NCBI RefSeq assembly: GCF_047345485.1
Contig: NZ_JBLFEN010000008.1
Span: forward strand, 62,001 to 126,000
DNA: 64,000 nt
DNA from: Jejuia sp047345485
GTDB lineage: Bacteria > Bacteroidota > Bacteroidia > Flavobacteriales > Flavobacteriaceae
Direction of reading: 5' to 3'
Under the pieces are notes generated by a model. That model did not search any database. It saw nothing but the letters and a program-made list of their open reading frames with translations, and had not been told where the DNA came from. Position numbers and translations under genes: made by a program. How positions within the stretch are numbered: position 1 is the stretch's first letter; each line of letters opens with the position of its first letter. Below, piece by piece: positions 24,993 through 34,746 of this stretch.

Positions 24993-27900
24993 TTAGAATC
25001 TTAAATTTACACTAAAATTAACAGATGTCAAATTTGGATAATTTCCAAAATCAAATCCATTTGTTGTATTAGCACTTGAACTACTTCCACCACCAGAACC
25101 GAAATAACTTACTTCTGGATCTAAACCAGAGTAATCGGTAATTGTTAGTAAGTTTTGTGCACTAATAGAAAGTCTTACACTCTGCATACCTAAGTTTTCA
25201 ACTACATCATTAGGTAGCGTATAACCTAAGGCTATGTTCTTTAATCTAATATAGCTTCCATCTTCCACAAATCGAGACGAAATTTCTTTTCCTCTAAGTT
25301 TAGCGCGAGGAATATCAGTATTTGTATTTGTTGGAGTCCAAGAATTAAGTATCTCAGTAGTTGCATTAGAATCTCCATTAAATAATTGAATAGCTGTAAG
25401 ATTCATAATATCGCCACCTTGTACACCTTGAAAAAAGATATTCAAATCAAAATTCTTGTATGTAAAGTTGTTTGTAAAACCAAAAGTAAAGTCTGGTGTT
25501 GGATCGCCAATAATTTTTTGATCTGATGGTGAAATTTCTCCACTGCCATCCACATCTACAAATAACTGATCTCCAGCTTCACCACCTGGTAATAAGGCAG
25601 TACCCTCATCCAAATCGCCACCTTGGTATACGCCTAAGTATTCGTACCCCCAGAATGCTCCTAATACTTCACCTTCTCTTAATAAGTGTGTGCGTTCTAA
25701 ATTAAAATAGCCTGGTGATGCGTCTAAAAACACATCTACATTACCTTCAAATAAAGATGTTATTTCATTTCTGTTTATTGCTAAATTAAAATCTGTAGTC
25801 CAGCTAAAATCTTGATTACTAATATTCCTAGTATTCAAATTAACTTCAAAACCACTATTATTTACTTCAGCAACATTTTTTACACTATCAGGTGTTAAAA
25901 ACCCTAAAAATAAAGGTTGAGAACGATCTCTGATAAGTAAATCTTCAGTATCAATATTATAATAATCTAGAGACAATGATACTTTGTTATTAAATAACCC
26001 AAGATCTATACCTAAATTGGTTTGTACAGAAGTTTCCCATTTTAAATTTGGATTTGCTGGCTGATCTGGTGTTACAGCATTTATGGTTTGTCCATTATTA
26101 ACTGCGTAAAGATTTTGAAAACTTGCCAAGGACTCGTATGCGTCTATGGCTTGGTTACCTGTTACACCATAACTCGCTCTAAATTTTAAATTTGAGATAG
26201 ACTCACTATCTTTTAAAAAGTCTTCATTTGATATTTTCCAACCAATCGCTGCTGATGGGAAAATTGCATACTTTTCATTAGCTGCGAAGTTTGATGCACC
26301 ATCACGTCTTACAGTAGCTGTGAATAAATACTTATCATCATAATCAAAATTAACTCTACCAAATTGAGATTGAATTTCAGACTCTACTAAAGATGATGTT
26401 GGTATCAATTGTACTGCACCAGCTGACAGATTTCGGTAAGAAAAAGAATCAGAGGTAAAAGTTTCAGCTCCTGCTTCAAATTCTTCTCTTACATCTTTTT
26501 GATATGAATACCCTGCTAATAAGGTTAATTGACCTTTACCAACCTCAGCATTATATGTTAAATAATTTTCGCTAATAAAATTTGTTCTTTTCAAATTACT
26601 TATGGCTGCTCTTCCGCCTACATTTCCTCCCGCAGTAGTAATTAAAGTAGAAGGTCTAAAAAGTCCAGCAGTTTCATTTCTAGCACTAAAACCAAAAGTT
26701 GTTTTAAATGCTAAATTCTCTATAATATCATAATTTGCATATAAGTTTGCTCTATAAACATCTGTTTTAGTTTCATTAACACCTTCTCTTGCAACTGCAA
26801 CAGGATTGTCAATATCATCGCCAACACCGTTAATGGTATTATTTCCATTAGCGTCTAACACTCCTAAATCTGGAGCAAATCTAAAAGAACCACTAACTAC
26901 ATCATCTCCACCACCATTGGCAGTTTCTCCTGTAGATTGTGTAGGTACGCCATTTTCTGCACCTCTGCTTCCAAATACATTAATACCAAGTTTTAACTTT
27001 TCGGTTACTTGCGCATCTATATTAGATAAGAATGTAAAACGTTCAAACTCAGAATTGATAAGTACACCATCTTGCTTAAAGTAATTAGCTGATGCATAGA
27101 AATTCACTTTATCTGTTCCTCCAGAAAAAGAGGCTTGATGGTTTTGCGTACTACCTGTTCTGTATAACAAATCTTGCCAATCTGTATTTGCTGGCCCTTG
27201 AACATAACTAGAATTAATAGCTTGCTGATATGTAGCGAATTGATTAGCATCTAAAAGATCTAATTCATTTGATGTGTTTTGGACTGAATAATTTGAATTC
27301 AATTCAATAGTCAAAGCGCCGCTTCTACCTTTCTTAGTGGTAACTAAAACCACACCATTAGATCCTCTAGACCCATAAATAGCAGTAGCAGAAGCATCTT
27401 TTAAAACCTCCATAGACGCAATGTCGTTTGGCTGAGGAAATGTTGCACCAACAAATCCATCTACTACAATAAGTGGAGAACTACTCGCACCAATAGATGT
27501 ATTACCTCTAATTTGGATATTAATAGGCGCACCTGGCTCACCACCATTATTAGATTGCACTACTACACCAGCTGCACGACCTTGTAATGCCTGTGCTGCA
27601 TCTAGTACAGGAAATGCAGTTAACTCTTCAGTGTTTACTGACGATACAGCCCCTGTTAAATCACTTTTACGTCTTGAACCATACCCCACAACAACAACTT
27701 CATCTAAAGCTGCTAGGTCATCTTCTAAAGTTACATTTACTGTGCTAGAGTTGCCTACAGTAATTTCTTTAGTAGCAAAACCTACGTAACTAAATACTAG
27801 AACAGCACCATTACCATTAACGGTAATCTTGTAATTACCATCAAAATCTGTAGAGGCACCAATATTAGTACCTTTAACTACAACATTTACTCCCGGTAAT

Positions 27901-28025
27901 GCTTCACCATCAGATTGGGATGTTACTGTTCCTGATATTGTTTTTTCTTGAGCGCTTACAATTAGCACAAAACAAAAACTCAATACTAGGGAAAGTGTCC
28001 TCTTTAATTGTTTTGTTTTTTTCAT
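24993..28025 (-). CDS. SusC/RagA-family TonB-dependent outer-membrane transporter
   Basis: The 1010-residue protein has a signal peptide ending VSAQEK and a carboxypeptidase-D-like N-terminal domain (about 28-105, DGEALPGVNVVVKGTNIGAS). A TonB-box/plug entry LDEVVVVGYGSRRKSDLTGA and the plug with QGRAAGVVVQSNNGGEPG and ATAIYGSRGSNGVVLVTTKKG follow, then a 22-strand barrel to the C-terminal aromatic (SVNLRF). It imports oligosaccharides using TonB energy. It is the first gene of a five-gene operon, driven by a promoter with three overlapping operator dyads. Confidence 0.97.
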   Translation of the reverse strand: MKKTKQLKRTLSLVLSFCFVLIVSAQEKTISGTVTSQSDGEALPGVNVVVKGTNIGASTDFDGNYKITVNGNGAVLVFSYVGFATKEITVGNSSTVNVTLEDDLAALDEVVVVGYGSRRKSDLTGAVSSVNTEELTAFPVLDAAQALQGRAAGVVVQSNNGGEPGAPINIQIRGNTSIGASSSPLIVVDGFVGATFPQPNDIASMEVLKDASATAIYGSRGSNGVVLVTTKKGRSGALTIELNSNYSVQNTSNELDLLDANQFATYQQAINSSYVQGPANTDWQDLLYRTGSTQNHQASFSGGTDKVNFYASANYFKQDGVLINSEFERFTFLSNIDAQVTEKLKLGINVFGSRGAENGVPTQSTGETANGGGDDVVSGSFRFAPDLGVLDANGNNTINGVGDDIDNPVAVAREGVNETKTDVYRANLYANYDIIENLAFKTTFGFSARNETAGLFRPSTLITTAGGNVGGRAAISNLKRTNFISENYLTYNAEVGKGQLTLLAGYSYQKDVREEFEAGAETFTSDSFSYRNLSAGAVQLIPTSSLVESEIQSQFGRVNFDYDDKYLFTATVRRDGASNFAANEKYAIFPSAAIGWKISNEDFLKDSESISNLKFRASYGVTGNQAIDAYESLASFQNLYAVNNGQTINAVTPDQPANPNLKWETSVQTNLGIDLGLFNNKVSLSLDYYNIDTEDLLIRDRSQPLFLGFLTPDSVKNVAEVNNSGFEVNLNTRNISNQDFSWTTDFNLAINRNEITSLFEGNVDVFLDASPGYFNLERTHLLREGEVLGAFWGYEYLGVYQGGDLDEGTALLPGGEAGDQLFVDVDGSGEISPSDQKIIGDPTPDFTFGFTNNFTYKNFDLNIFFQGVQGGDIMNLTAIQLFNGDSNATTEILNSWTPTNTNTDIPRAKLRGKEISSRFVEDGSYIRLKNIALGYTLPNDVVENLGMQSVRLSISAQNLLTITDYSGLDPEVSYFGSGGGSSSSANTTNGFDFGNYPNLTSVNFSVNLRF

Positions 28026-28068
28026 TAGTTTAATTTTAGTTAATACTTATTAGTTTAAGTTAAAAAAT

Positions 28069-28106
28069 TTGGTTTTCCAAACTGGTAAACCAAATTGGTT
28101 TTCCAA
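28069..28106 (-). promoter_or_regulatory. Triple FadR/GntR-type operator upstream of susC
   Basis: Three 12-bp dyads of the form TTGGnnnnCCAA (the middle one starts CTGG) lie at 28069-28080, 28082-28093 and 28095-28106, exactly 13 bp apart. The right-most overlaps the susC -7 element, so a bound repressor would block initiation. The same dyads occur before gntR and before the PL6 gene. The regulator encoded at 34747-35457 is the obvious ligand (inferred). Confidence 0.75.
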
Positions 28107-28111
28107 ATATA
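28104..28111 (-). promoter_or_regulatory. -7 promoter element of the susC operon
   Basis: The minus strand reads TATATTTG (TAnnTTTG). Its 3' end runs directly into the operator dyads. The predicted leader to the susC ATG is about 70 nt. Confidence 0.65.
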
Positions 28112-28136
28112 TGAAAATTTAGTTATATGAAAAACT

Positions 28137-28232
28137 TTAGTTTAGATAAATAATGATAAGGCTAAAAATTACAATTACTGCAATAAGTGCAAATTCTACA
28201 TATCTATATTTATTTTTCAAATTTTTCAACAT
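28137..28232 (-). CDS. Putative 31-residue single-pass membrane microprotein
   Basis: ATG at 28232 to TAA at 28137 encodes a 31-residue peptide: a basic, aromatic N-terminus (MLKNLKNKYRYVEF) followed by about 15 hydrophobic residues (ALIAVIVIFSLIIIY) and LN. The composition is that of an N-in single-pass membrane peptide, not of random AT-rich sequence. It lies on the same strand between the regulator HTCS (87 bp upstream) and the susC promoter (25 bp downstream). I know no family for it. It could be a genuine small protein or a leader-type ORF. Confidence 0.5.
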   Translation of the reverse strand: MLKNLKNKYRYVEFALIAVIVIFSLIIIYLN

Positions 28233-28262
28233 CTAAAACTATAAGAAATTATGATGGCAGGA

Positions 28263-28291
28263 GTACAAATAAGGGGTAAAAAAGTACAAAT
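28263..28291 (-). promoter_or_regulatory. Direct repeat ATTTGTAC x2, candidate HTCS binding site
   Basis: On the minus strand ATTTGTAC occurs at 28284-28291 and again at 28263-28270, with starts 21 bp apart (two helical turns). AraC-type output domains, such as that of the adjacent HTCS, bind direct repeats with this kind of spacing. A separate perfect 7-bp palindrome (TACTGAT/ATCAGTA) lies beside it at 28292-28306. Assignment to HTCS is inference. Confidence 0.4.
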
Positions 28292-28318
28292 TACTGATTA
28301 TCAGTATTTTATATATTA

Positions 28319-31300
28319 TTATTCAGAAAACGTATTAGCATATTGTGAAGGTGTTTTACCAAACTTTTTTTGGAAAGACTTACTAAAATATTTTGGATTT
28401 TTATATCCTACTTGATAACTAACCTGAGAAATATTAATTTTTCCTTGCTCTAAGAGTTGAGCTGCTCTTTTCATTCTGAAGTGTAAAATAAACTCGTTAG
28501 GCGTAAAATTAGACCATGCTTTTATTTTTGTAAACAACATAGTTCTGCTTACACCTAACTCTGAACAGAAGTAAGGTATATCAAAAGTCTCATTTCCTAT
28601 ATTTGCATTAACTATCTTTAAGGCTTTTTTATATAGTTTTTCGTCAAATGAAGACACCAGTACATCTTCTGGTTTTAAACCATCATTAGATACAAATTTT
28701 TCTCGAAACTTTTCTCGTGTTTGTAGTAAATTTTTAATTCTAAGGTTAAACTCTTTTATGTCAAAAGGTTTACTTATGTAATCGTCTGCTCCAAGTTCTA
28801 AACCATCTAGTTTATAAATTAAAGAAGATCTTGAAGTTAACAGAATAATTGGAATATGACTTGTTTTAATATCTCCTTTAATGGCTGAGCATAACTCTGT
28901 ACCTGTCATTTCGGGCATTATAACGTCACTTACTATTAAGTCTGGAGAGTCTTTTTTAGCTTTTTTAAATCCCACTTTTCCATTTTCAGCTTCTATTATA
29001 TTGTATTCCACTTTTAATAAGCTTTTTATAAACTTACGTAATGGCTTATGATCTTCTACTAAAAGAATTGTTTTTCTTTCAGCTTCATTTTCAACTTCTT
29101 CAAAGTCGTCTTCAATAAAATCTACAGATGAATTTAACTGAGTGACATATTGTGATACATCATCACTAAACTTAAAGTCCTGTATAATTTCTCCATCTTT
29201 TAAATGTGCACAACCTAATAATAATGACACAGAGAAAACAGAACCTTTATCATTTATATTACTCTTAACTTTTATACTACCTTTATGAAGTTCTACAATA
29301 TTCTTTGCTATTGATAACCCAATACCTGTGCCTTTGTTATAGTTGCTATCTGGATTGTTATTTAAAGCTACTTCAAAAAAACGTTCAAAAATCTGCTCTT
29401 GATATTCTTTTGCAACGCCTACACCTGTGTCTTCTACATTTATGTTTAAGCTATTGCTTGTTTTTTTTATTCTTATAGTAATTTTACCGCCTTTAGGTGT
29501 ATAACGAAATGCATTTGAAATCAAATTATAAAAAACACGTTCCAGTTTATTTCTATCATAGTAAACTAATACAATTTCATCATCACACACAAAATCAAAC
29601 TCGTAATCTCCATTTTTAGCAAACTCTGTGAACGATAAATAAATCTCTCTTAAAAACTTAATTATGTTACCCTCTGCAGCTTGAAGTTTATATAAGTTAT
29701 TTTCAAACTTTCTAAAATCCATCAGTCTGTTAATCAAATGCAATAAGTGGTTGGCATTATTTTGAATAACTAGTAGTTTTTTATACATTTTACTACTGCC
29801 ACGGTATTCTTCTATTATTTGATGTAATGGTCCTAATATTAAAGCTAAAGGTGTTCTAAACTCATGAGATATATTTGTAAAAAACTCTAATTTATCTTTA
29901 TTTATCTCTTTTGTTTTCTCGGTTTCTAAGTACTCTAACTGTAAATCGTGTCTTAGTCTAGTTCTAGATTTAAGAATATTAATTAAAAAATATAACGCCC
30001 CTAAAATTAATAAACCATAAATTAAAAATGCCCACCATGTGCGCCAAGGTGCAGGAGCTACACGAATGTTTAATTGGGTTATCGCATTATTCCAAACATT
30101 ATCACTATTAGCTCCTTGAACCTCGAAAACGTAATTTCCAGGGTTTTGAATTGTGTACGATGCGGAATTACTAGTTGTTAAATTCCATTCTTTTTCTAAA
30201 CCCTTAAGCCTATATTTATACTTATTATTACTTGAATTTATAAAATTAGGAATAGAAAATGAAATGCTAAAATTACCTTGAGTGTGAGATAATTTAACTG
30301 ATTTGGTATAAGGAAGTGTTTCTACTAAAACTTTATTTGTTTTAACTCCTGCTACAACATTTTCTTTAACATCAAAATCTGTTAAAAGTACCTGCGGTGT
30401 ATACTTATTTGTATTTAATGTGCTTGAATTAAAATATGTGATACCTGAAGGGCCTCCAAAATAAAACTCAGAGGCTTCCGTTTTTAAACTTGCATTATCA
30501 TTAAACTCATTACTAATAAGACCATCAATTTGATTATAAAGCTGAATATCTTCTTCTTCATAACTATATTTTATTAAACCTTGATTGGTACTAATCCATA
30601 ATTGCGATTTATCATCCTCTTGAATACTATGTACAGAGGAAATCTTTGTATTATTTATTGATAAACCAACAGGAACAAACAATTTTTCTCTTAATTGATA
30701 TAATCCTTTAGATTTAGTACCTACCCACAAATTTTTTGAAGCATCCTCAAAAACGCATAAAATATCATCACCATATTGCAAACTCTTATCGTAAAAGTAA
30801 CTTGTTATTGTATCATCATTTGCTATTTTATTTAGTCCTTTTTCTGTACTTACCCAAATATTTCCGTTAGAATCAAGACAAATATTTCTCACTAGATTAC
30901 TAGATAACGTACTAGTATCCTCATCTTTTTGATAAAATCTTTTAAATGATTTAGACTCTACATTGTACTTGAATAAACCTTTACCAAAAGTACCTATCCA
31001 TAAATTGTTTAAGTTATCTTTTTCTACATCATATACACCAGTATCTTTAAGGAGTTTTATTAAGTTAACAGGCAGGGTGTTTGCAACAAACTGCTTTTTA
31101 TTTATATCATAAATATCTAACCCATTTTTAAAAGTTCCAATCCATAATACACCATCTAAAACATAAAGGGATTTAATATTATTATCAGATAGTTTAGAAT
31201 TTTTCTCTGAAATGTATGTAAATGAATTATTTTTTTTATTCCAAAAATTAATGCCACCGCCTTCAGTTCCAAAGAAAAAATCATCATTATAACGCTCTAT

Positions 31301-32377
31301 AGAACTTACAACAGAATAACTTAAACCTTTACCTATTTGATTTTGAATGATATTTCTAAAATTAACGTTTGATTCGTCCCAAATATTAACCCCTCCATAA
31401 TAAGTACCAATCCAAATTGAACCTTTTTTATCTTTAAATAGATACTTTATTGAATTTTTGCTTAATCCGTTTTTATTATCAATATCTGATTTTATGGTTA
31501 CTATAGAACCGTCTTCGCTAACTATTTTTAAGCCATTATATGTTCCAATCCATAGTTTGTTATTATCAAAAAGTAGCTTTCTAACATTTCTATCATCATT
31601 ATCTTCGATACTATCTATACTTAGATAGCGCGAAAATACTTTTTGAGTTTTATTATAATTTACAACACTATTACTTCTAGTGGCTACTAAAATATTTTGA
31701 GTTAAACCCTCTACTAAATCCTGAACATAAAAGTCTTCACTACCTTTTATAATATTGAATTTTAGTAGTGCATTATGTGACTGTGATGCCTTATAAATTC
31801 CTGCTCCTGTACCCACAAAAACGTCTCCGTTAGTTGTTTCCAAAACAGACAAAACACGTTTAAAAACAGGACGTTCTAGTTCACTTAAATAATTAGTAAA
31901 ATTATCTTGTTCTTCATTGTAAATAGCAAGTCCTCCAGAAGTACCAACCCATACCTTACCGTTAGAAAGTGTATTTATTGTCCAAATTGTATTATTACAT
32001 AATGATGTGGTTTTTTCATTATGAAAATACCTAGTGAAGGTATCGGTTCTAGGGTCATATTTATTTAAACCATTGTAGGTACCAATCCATATAAATCCAT
32101 CATTATCTTCATGTATAGATAAAATATCATTATTACTTATAGAATTTGGGTTATCTTCTTGATTTCTGTAAATGGTAAATTTAGTACCATCATATTTGTT
32201 TAAACCATCACGAGTACCTATCCATATTTGCCCTAATTTATCTTGATGAATAGTTATAACCACACTTTGAGAAAGTCCATCGGCAGTAGACAGATGTTGA
32301 AACTGATAATCTTGAGTTTGACAAAACCCAAAACAATTCAAACCTAAAAATAAAAAAAGGATAATATGTCGAATCAT
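28319..32377 (-). CDS. Hybrid two-component system regulator (HTCS)
   Basis: This 1352-residue one-protein signalling system has a signal peptide (1-19), a periplasmic two-blade sensor of repeated IWIGT/LWIGTFNGL-type propeller motifs (about 25-680) and a Y_Y_Y domain (about 690-770). A membrane helix follows at about 778-802, then HisKA with His838 (NISHEFRTPL), HATPase (GVGVAKEYQEQIFERFFE, GTGIGLSIAKN) and a receiver with Asp1151 (SDVIMPEMTG). The C-terminal AraC HTH ends the protein (ISQVSYQVGYKNPKYFSKSFQKKFGKTPSQY). HTCS proteins sense oligosaccharides in the periplasm and activate the adjacent locus. A terminator separates it from the SDR gene. Confidence 0.96.
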   Translation of the reverse strand: MIRHIILFLFLGLNCFGFCQTQDYQFQHLSTADGLSQSVVITIHQDKLGQIWIGTRDGLNKYDGTKFTIYRNQEDNPNSISNNDILSIHEDNDGFIWIGTYNGLNKYDPRTDTFTRYFHNEKTTSLCNNTIWTINTLSNGKVWVGTSGGLAIYNEEQDNFTNYLSELERPVFKRVLSVLETTNGDVFVGTGAGIYKASQSHNALLKFNIIKGSEDFYVQDLVEGLTQNILVATRSNSVVNYNKTQKVFSRYLSIDSIEDNDDRNVRKLLFDNNKLWIGTYNGLKIVSEDGSIVTIKSDIDNKNGLSKNSIKYLFKDKKGSIWIGTYYGGVNIWDESNVNFRNIIQNQIGKGLSYSVVSSIERYNDDFFFGTEGGGINFWNKKNNSFTYISEKNSKLSDNNIKSLYVLDGVLWIGTFKNGLDIYDINKKQFVANTLPVNLIKLLKDTGVYDVEKDNLNNLWIGTFGKGLFKYNVESKSFKRFYQKDEDTSTLSSNLVRNICLDSNGNIWVSTEKGLNKIANDDTITSYFYDKSLQYGDDILCVFEDASKNLWVGTKSKGLYQLREKLFVPVGLSINNTKISSVHSIQEDDKSQLWISTNQGLIKYSYEEEDIQLYNQIDGLISNEFNDNASLKTEASEFYFGGPSGITYFNSSTLNTNKYTPQVLLTDFDVKENVVAGVKTNKVLVETLPYTKSVKLSHTQGNFSISFSIPNFINSSNNKYKYRLKGLEKEWNLTTSNSASYTIQNPGNYVFEVQGANSDNVWNNAITQLNIRVAPAPWRTWWAFLIYGLLILGALYFLINILKSRTRLRHDLQLEYLETEKTKEINKDKLEFFTNISHEFRTPLALILGPLHQIIEEYRGSSKMYKKLLVIQNNANHLLHLINRLMDFRKFENNLYKLQAAEGNIIKFLREIYLSFTEFAKNGDYEFDFVCDDEIVLVYYDRNKLERVFYNLISNAFRYTPKGGKITIRIKKTSNSLNINVEDTGVGVAKEYQEQIFERFFEVALNNNPDSNYNKGTGIGLSIAKNIVELHKGSIKVKSNINDKGSVFSVSLLLGCAHLKDGEIIQDFKFSDDVSQYVTQLNSSVDFIEDDFEEVENEAERKTILLVEDHKPLRKFIKSLLKVEYNIIEAENGKVGFKKAKKDSPDLIVSDVIMPEMTGTELCSAIKGDIKTSHIPIILLTSRSSLIYKLDGLELGADDYISKPFDIKEFNLRIKNLLQTREKFREKFVSNDGLKPEDVLVSSFDEKLYKKALKIVNANIGNETFDIPYFCSELGVSRTMLFTKIKAWSNFTPNEFILHFRMKRAAQLLEQGKINISQVSYQVGYKNPKYFSKSFQKKFGKTPSQYANTFSE

Positions 32378-32411
32378 AGATAATTATCAGGTTTGATACA
32401 ATTATAAATAT

Positions 32412-32445
32412 AAAAATAGAAAACCAAAAGTACTTTGGTTTTCTA
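32412..32445 (-). terminator. Rho-independent terminator between SDR and HTCS genes
   Basis: TAGAAAACCAAA and TTTGGTTTTCTA form a perfect 12-bp stem with a 5-base loop (AGTAC). On the minus strand it is followed by a T-run. It ends the transporter/SDR transcript before HTCS. Confidence 0.75.
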
Positions 32446-32485
32446 TTTTAATTTAAAAAAACTATTATGAAAACTTAAAAAAAGT

Positions 32486-33250
32486 TTATATACCTAAACC
32501 TTGTCCTCCACCAACTTGTATGGTTTCTGCGGTCATAAATGCAGCGTCTTTACTTACTAAAAAAGAAACCACAGATGCTACGTCTTCTGGTTGTCCTAAT
32601 CTTCCTAATAAAATATTATTTTTCCAGGATGCAAAAACTTCTGGTTTTGTAGATTTAATTTGAGCGTGGAAAGGTGTGTCTATAGTACCAGGAGACACCG
32701 CATTTACTCTAATACTATATTCTGCTAAGTCTTTTGCTAATGCTCTAGTTATAGCATGAACAGCAGCTTTTGATGTACCATATATTCCAGCTCCTGGCCC
32801 TCCAGCATTCCATCCTGCAATAGATGTATAATTAATTATTGACGCATTATCACTTTTTTTAAGAAAAGGAATAGCAGCTCTTGATGCAAAAAATGTGGAA
32901 TCTAAATTTAGCGCCATTACAAATCTATAAAACTCTGTAGTCATCTCTTCAAATCTAGACCTGCCGCCTAAACCACCTGCGTTGTTGATGAGCACATCAA
33001 TTTTACCATACTTATTTCCTATCTTATTAATATTTGAAGTTACTGCTTCTTCGTTTGTAACATCAAACTCATAAAACTCTGCTGTTATCCCTAAAGCTGT
33101 TAAATTAGCCACTTTTTTTGCGCCTTCTTCACTATTTAAACCATTTAATATTACAGTGTATCCGTCTTTTCCTAATCGTTTTGACACTTCAAAACCAATA
33201 CCGCCTGTTGCACCAGTTATTATTGCTATTTTTTGCTCTGTATTACTCAT
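32486..33250 (-). CDS. Short-chain dehydrogenase/reductase, probable DEH reductase
   Basis: This 254-residue classical SDR has the cofactor motif ITGATGGIGFEVSKRL, NNAGG, the catalytic Ser (INYTSIAGW) and YGTSKAA (YxxxK), then SPGTIDTPFHA. In flavobacterial alginate loci an SDR next to KdgF reduces 4-deoxy-L-erythro-5-hexoseulose uronate (DEH) to KDG, which I take as the likely job. It is 36 bp after the MFS transporter. Cofactor preference is not certain. KDG kinase and KDPG aldolase, needed next, are not in the window. Confidence 0.88.
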   Translation of the reverse strand: MSNTEQKIAIITGATGGIGFEVSKRLGKDGYTVILNGLNSEEGAKKVANLTALGITAEFYEFDVTNEEAVTSNINKIGNKYGKIDVLINNAGGLGGRSRFEEMTTEFYRFVMALNLDSTFFASRAAIPFLKKSDNASIINYTSIAGWNAGGPGAGIYGTSKAAVHAITRALAKDLAEYSIRVNAVSPGTIDTPFHAQIKSTKPEVFASWKNNILLGRLGQPEDVASVVSFLVSKDAAFMTAETIQVGGGQGLGI

Positions 33251-33286
33251 ATTCTTTAATTTTTAGTACTTGTTTTTATTTAATTT

Positions 33287-34585
33287 TTATTTTGCTTTTA
33301 ATGGTTCAATTTTTGGGCACAAAAACCAAACGGCAGAGAGTGCTATTATGGCCAAAACTCCGCCTATAATGAATGCAGGAGTGTAATTTCCTCCAGTTGT
33401 TATAAATGCAACTAAATAGGTAAGTCCAGCTGCACCTAGTTTAGCAGCCATACCAGCAAAGCCTGACAATGTACCAACTATTTTACCGCTAAAGAGATCA
33501 CTTGGTAAAGTCTGTATATTACCTATTGCTATTTGAAAACCAAAAAGTAAAACTGCCATAATGATTACAGCACTAGTAGCAGATGCTGGGGCTTTTAATA
33601 AGAAAAAGCAAGGAATCATAATTAAACATCCTAAAGTGATAGTCATTTTTCTTGTTTTATCTACAGACCATCCTGCTGTAATTCTATTTTTGGCAAGTAA
33701 GCCACCAAATATTGCTCCAATCATTGCGCCTACATAAGGCACCCATGCTGAGAATGCTATTTCTTTAACATCCATTCCAAAAACTTCTGATAAGTAAAGC
33801 GGAATCCAGACTATAAACAACCACCAAATAGGGTCTATTGCTGCAGAAGCTATTACAACACCCCAACTCTCTTTATGCTTAAATAGTTGGCCTGTAGTTG
33901 GCGCATATCCTTCATCATAATTACCATCTTCATTAATATCTTGATTCTTTTGCCCTGAGAGAATAAACTTTTTTTCATCATCAGTTAACCAAGGATGCGT
34001 TTTAGGATCACCCTTAACCACAAAAAACCAAGGTAGCAACCATAAAAATCCAAGAACTGCAACTACAATAAAAATTGCTTTCCAATCAAAATAATATGAT
34101 AGTAATCCAATAACTGGATAAGCTACTATACCGCCAATAGCTGCTCCTGAATTAAAGATTCCTTGTGCTAGAGCTCTCTCTTTAGTTGGAAACCATTCTG
34201 CATTGGCTTTAGCAGCACCAGGCCAGTTTCCAGCTTCTGCAATTCCTAATATTGATCTAAAAATTGAAAAACTTAACATACCTTGAGCAAATGCATGTAA
34301 CATGGTGGCTATAGACCACACTCCAATAGAAAGTGCGAATCCTAACCTAGTTCCTATCCAGTCGAAAATTTTACCAAAAAGGGCTTGACCTCCGGCATAA
34401 GATAATATGAAAACGGTTGATATAGTGCCATAAATAGCTTTGTGCCCATCTTTATCCATATCTGGGAATAATTCACTGGCAATATCAGGCCAAAGCGCAC
34501 CAAACGCTTGCCTATCTATATAATTTATAACTGCGGCTAGTGCCACAAGACTAACTACCCACCAACGTAATCCCTTTAATTTCAT
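33287..34585 (-). CDS. MFS hexuronate-type transporter (ACS family)
   Basis: The 432-residue inner-membrane protein has 12 predicted helices. Features typical of the anion:cation symporter group (ExuT/GudP/DgoT) are AAVINYIDRQAFGALWPDI in TM1, GIAEAGNWPGAAKANAEWFPTKERALAQGIFNSGAAIG, and a central loop KGDPKTHPWLTDDEKKFI. It most likely takes up unsaturated uronate monomers or DEH from the periplasm. It is upstream of the SDR gene in one transcript. A 161-bp gap separates it from gntR and no TTGGnnnnCCAA dyad is present there. Confidence 0.9.
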   Translation of the reverse strand: MKLKGLRWWVVSLVALAAVINYIDRQAFGALWPDIASELFPDMDKDGHKAIYGTISTVFILSYAGGQALFGKIFDWIGTRLGFALSIGVWSIATMLHAFAQGMLSFSIFRSILGIAEAGNWPGAAKANAEWFPTKERALAQGIFNSGAAIGGIVAYPVIGLLSYYFDWKAIFIVVAVLGFLWLLPWFFVVKGDPKTHPWLTDDEKKFILSGQKNQDINEDGNYDEGYAPTTGQLFKHKESWGVVIASAAIDPIWWLFIVWIPLYLSEVFGMDVKEIAFSAWVPYVGAMIGAIFGGLLAKNRITAGWSVDKTRKMTITLGCLIMIPCFFLLKAPASATSAVIIMAVLLFGFQIAIGNIQTLPSDLFSGKIVGTLSGFAGMAAKLGAAGLTYLVAFITTGGNYTPAFIIGGVLAIIALSAVWFLCPKIEPLKAK

Positions 34586-34746
34586 AATTTTTAGTTTTAG
34601 TCAATACAATATTACCACAACCAAAAAAGGTTATGACCAAAGAATTTTATTTTAAAAATTTAAAAGAAATATCTGTGACTGAAGAATTTCTTCTTTAGCT
34701 ATTCTAAAACTGGAAAAATTATAAGTTTTTTTAACCCAGATTTAGT

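Noticed and set aside
26806..27084. Plus-strand open frame inside susC
   Set aside because: It is a shadow of the SusC coding frame with a biased, repetitive composition. Similar antisense frames in ftsZ, murD, mraY, rsmH and the PL17 gene were rejected for the same reason.
32417..32445. Inverted repeat CCAAA-n5-TTTGG as a fourth FadR operator
   Set aside because: The arms are in the opposite order to the operator dyads, the stem is 12 bp with a T-run on the minus strand, and it lies between a stop codon and the next gene, so it is a terminator.
34600..34640. AACCAAAAAAGGTT near the MFS start as an operator
   Set aside because: It does not fit TTGGnnnnCCAA and has no second dyad 13 bp away.
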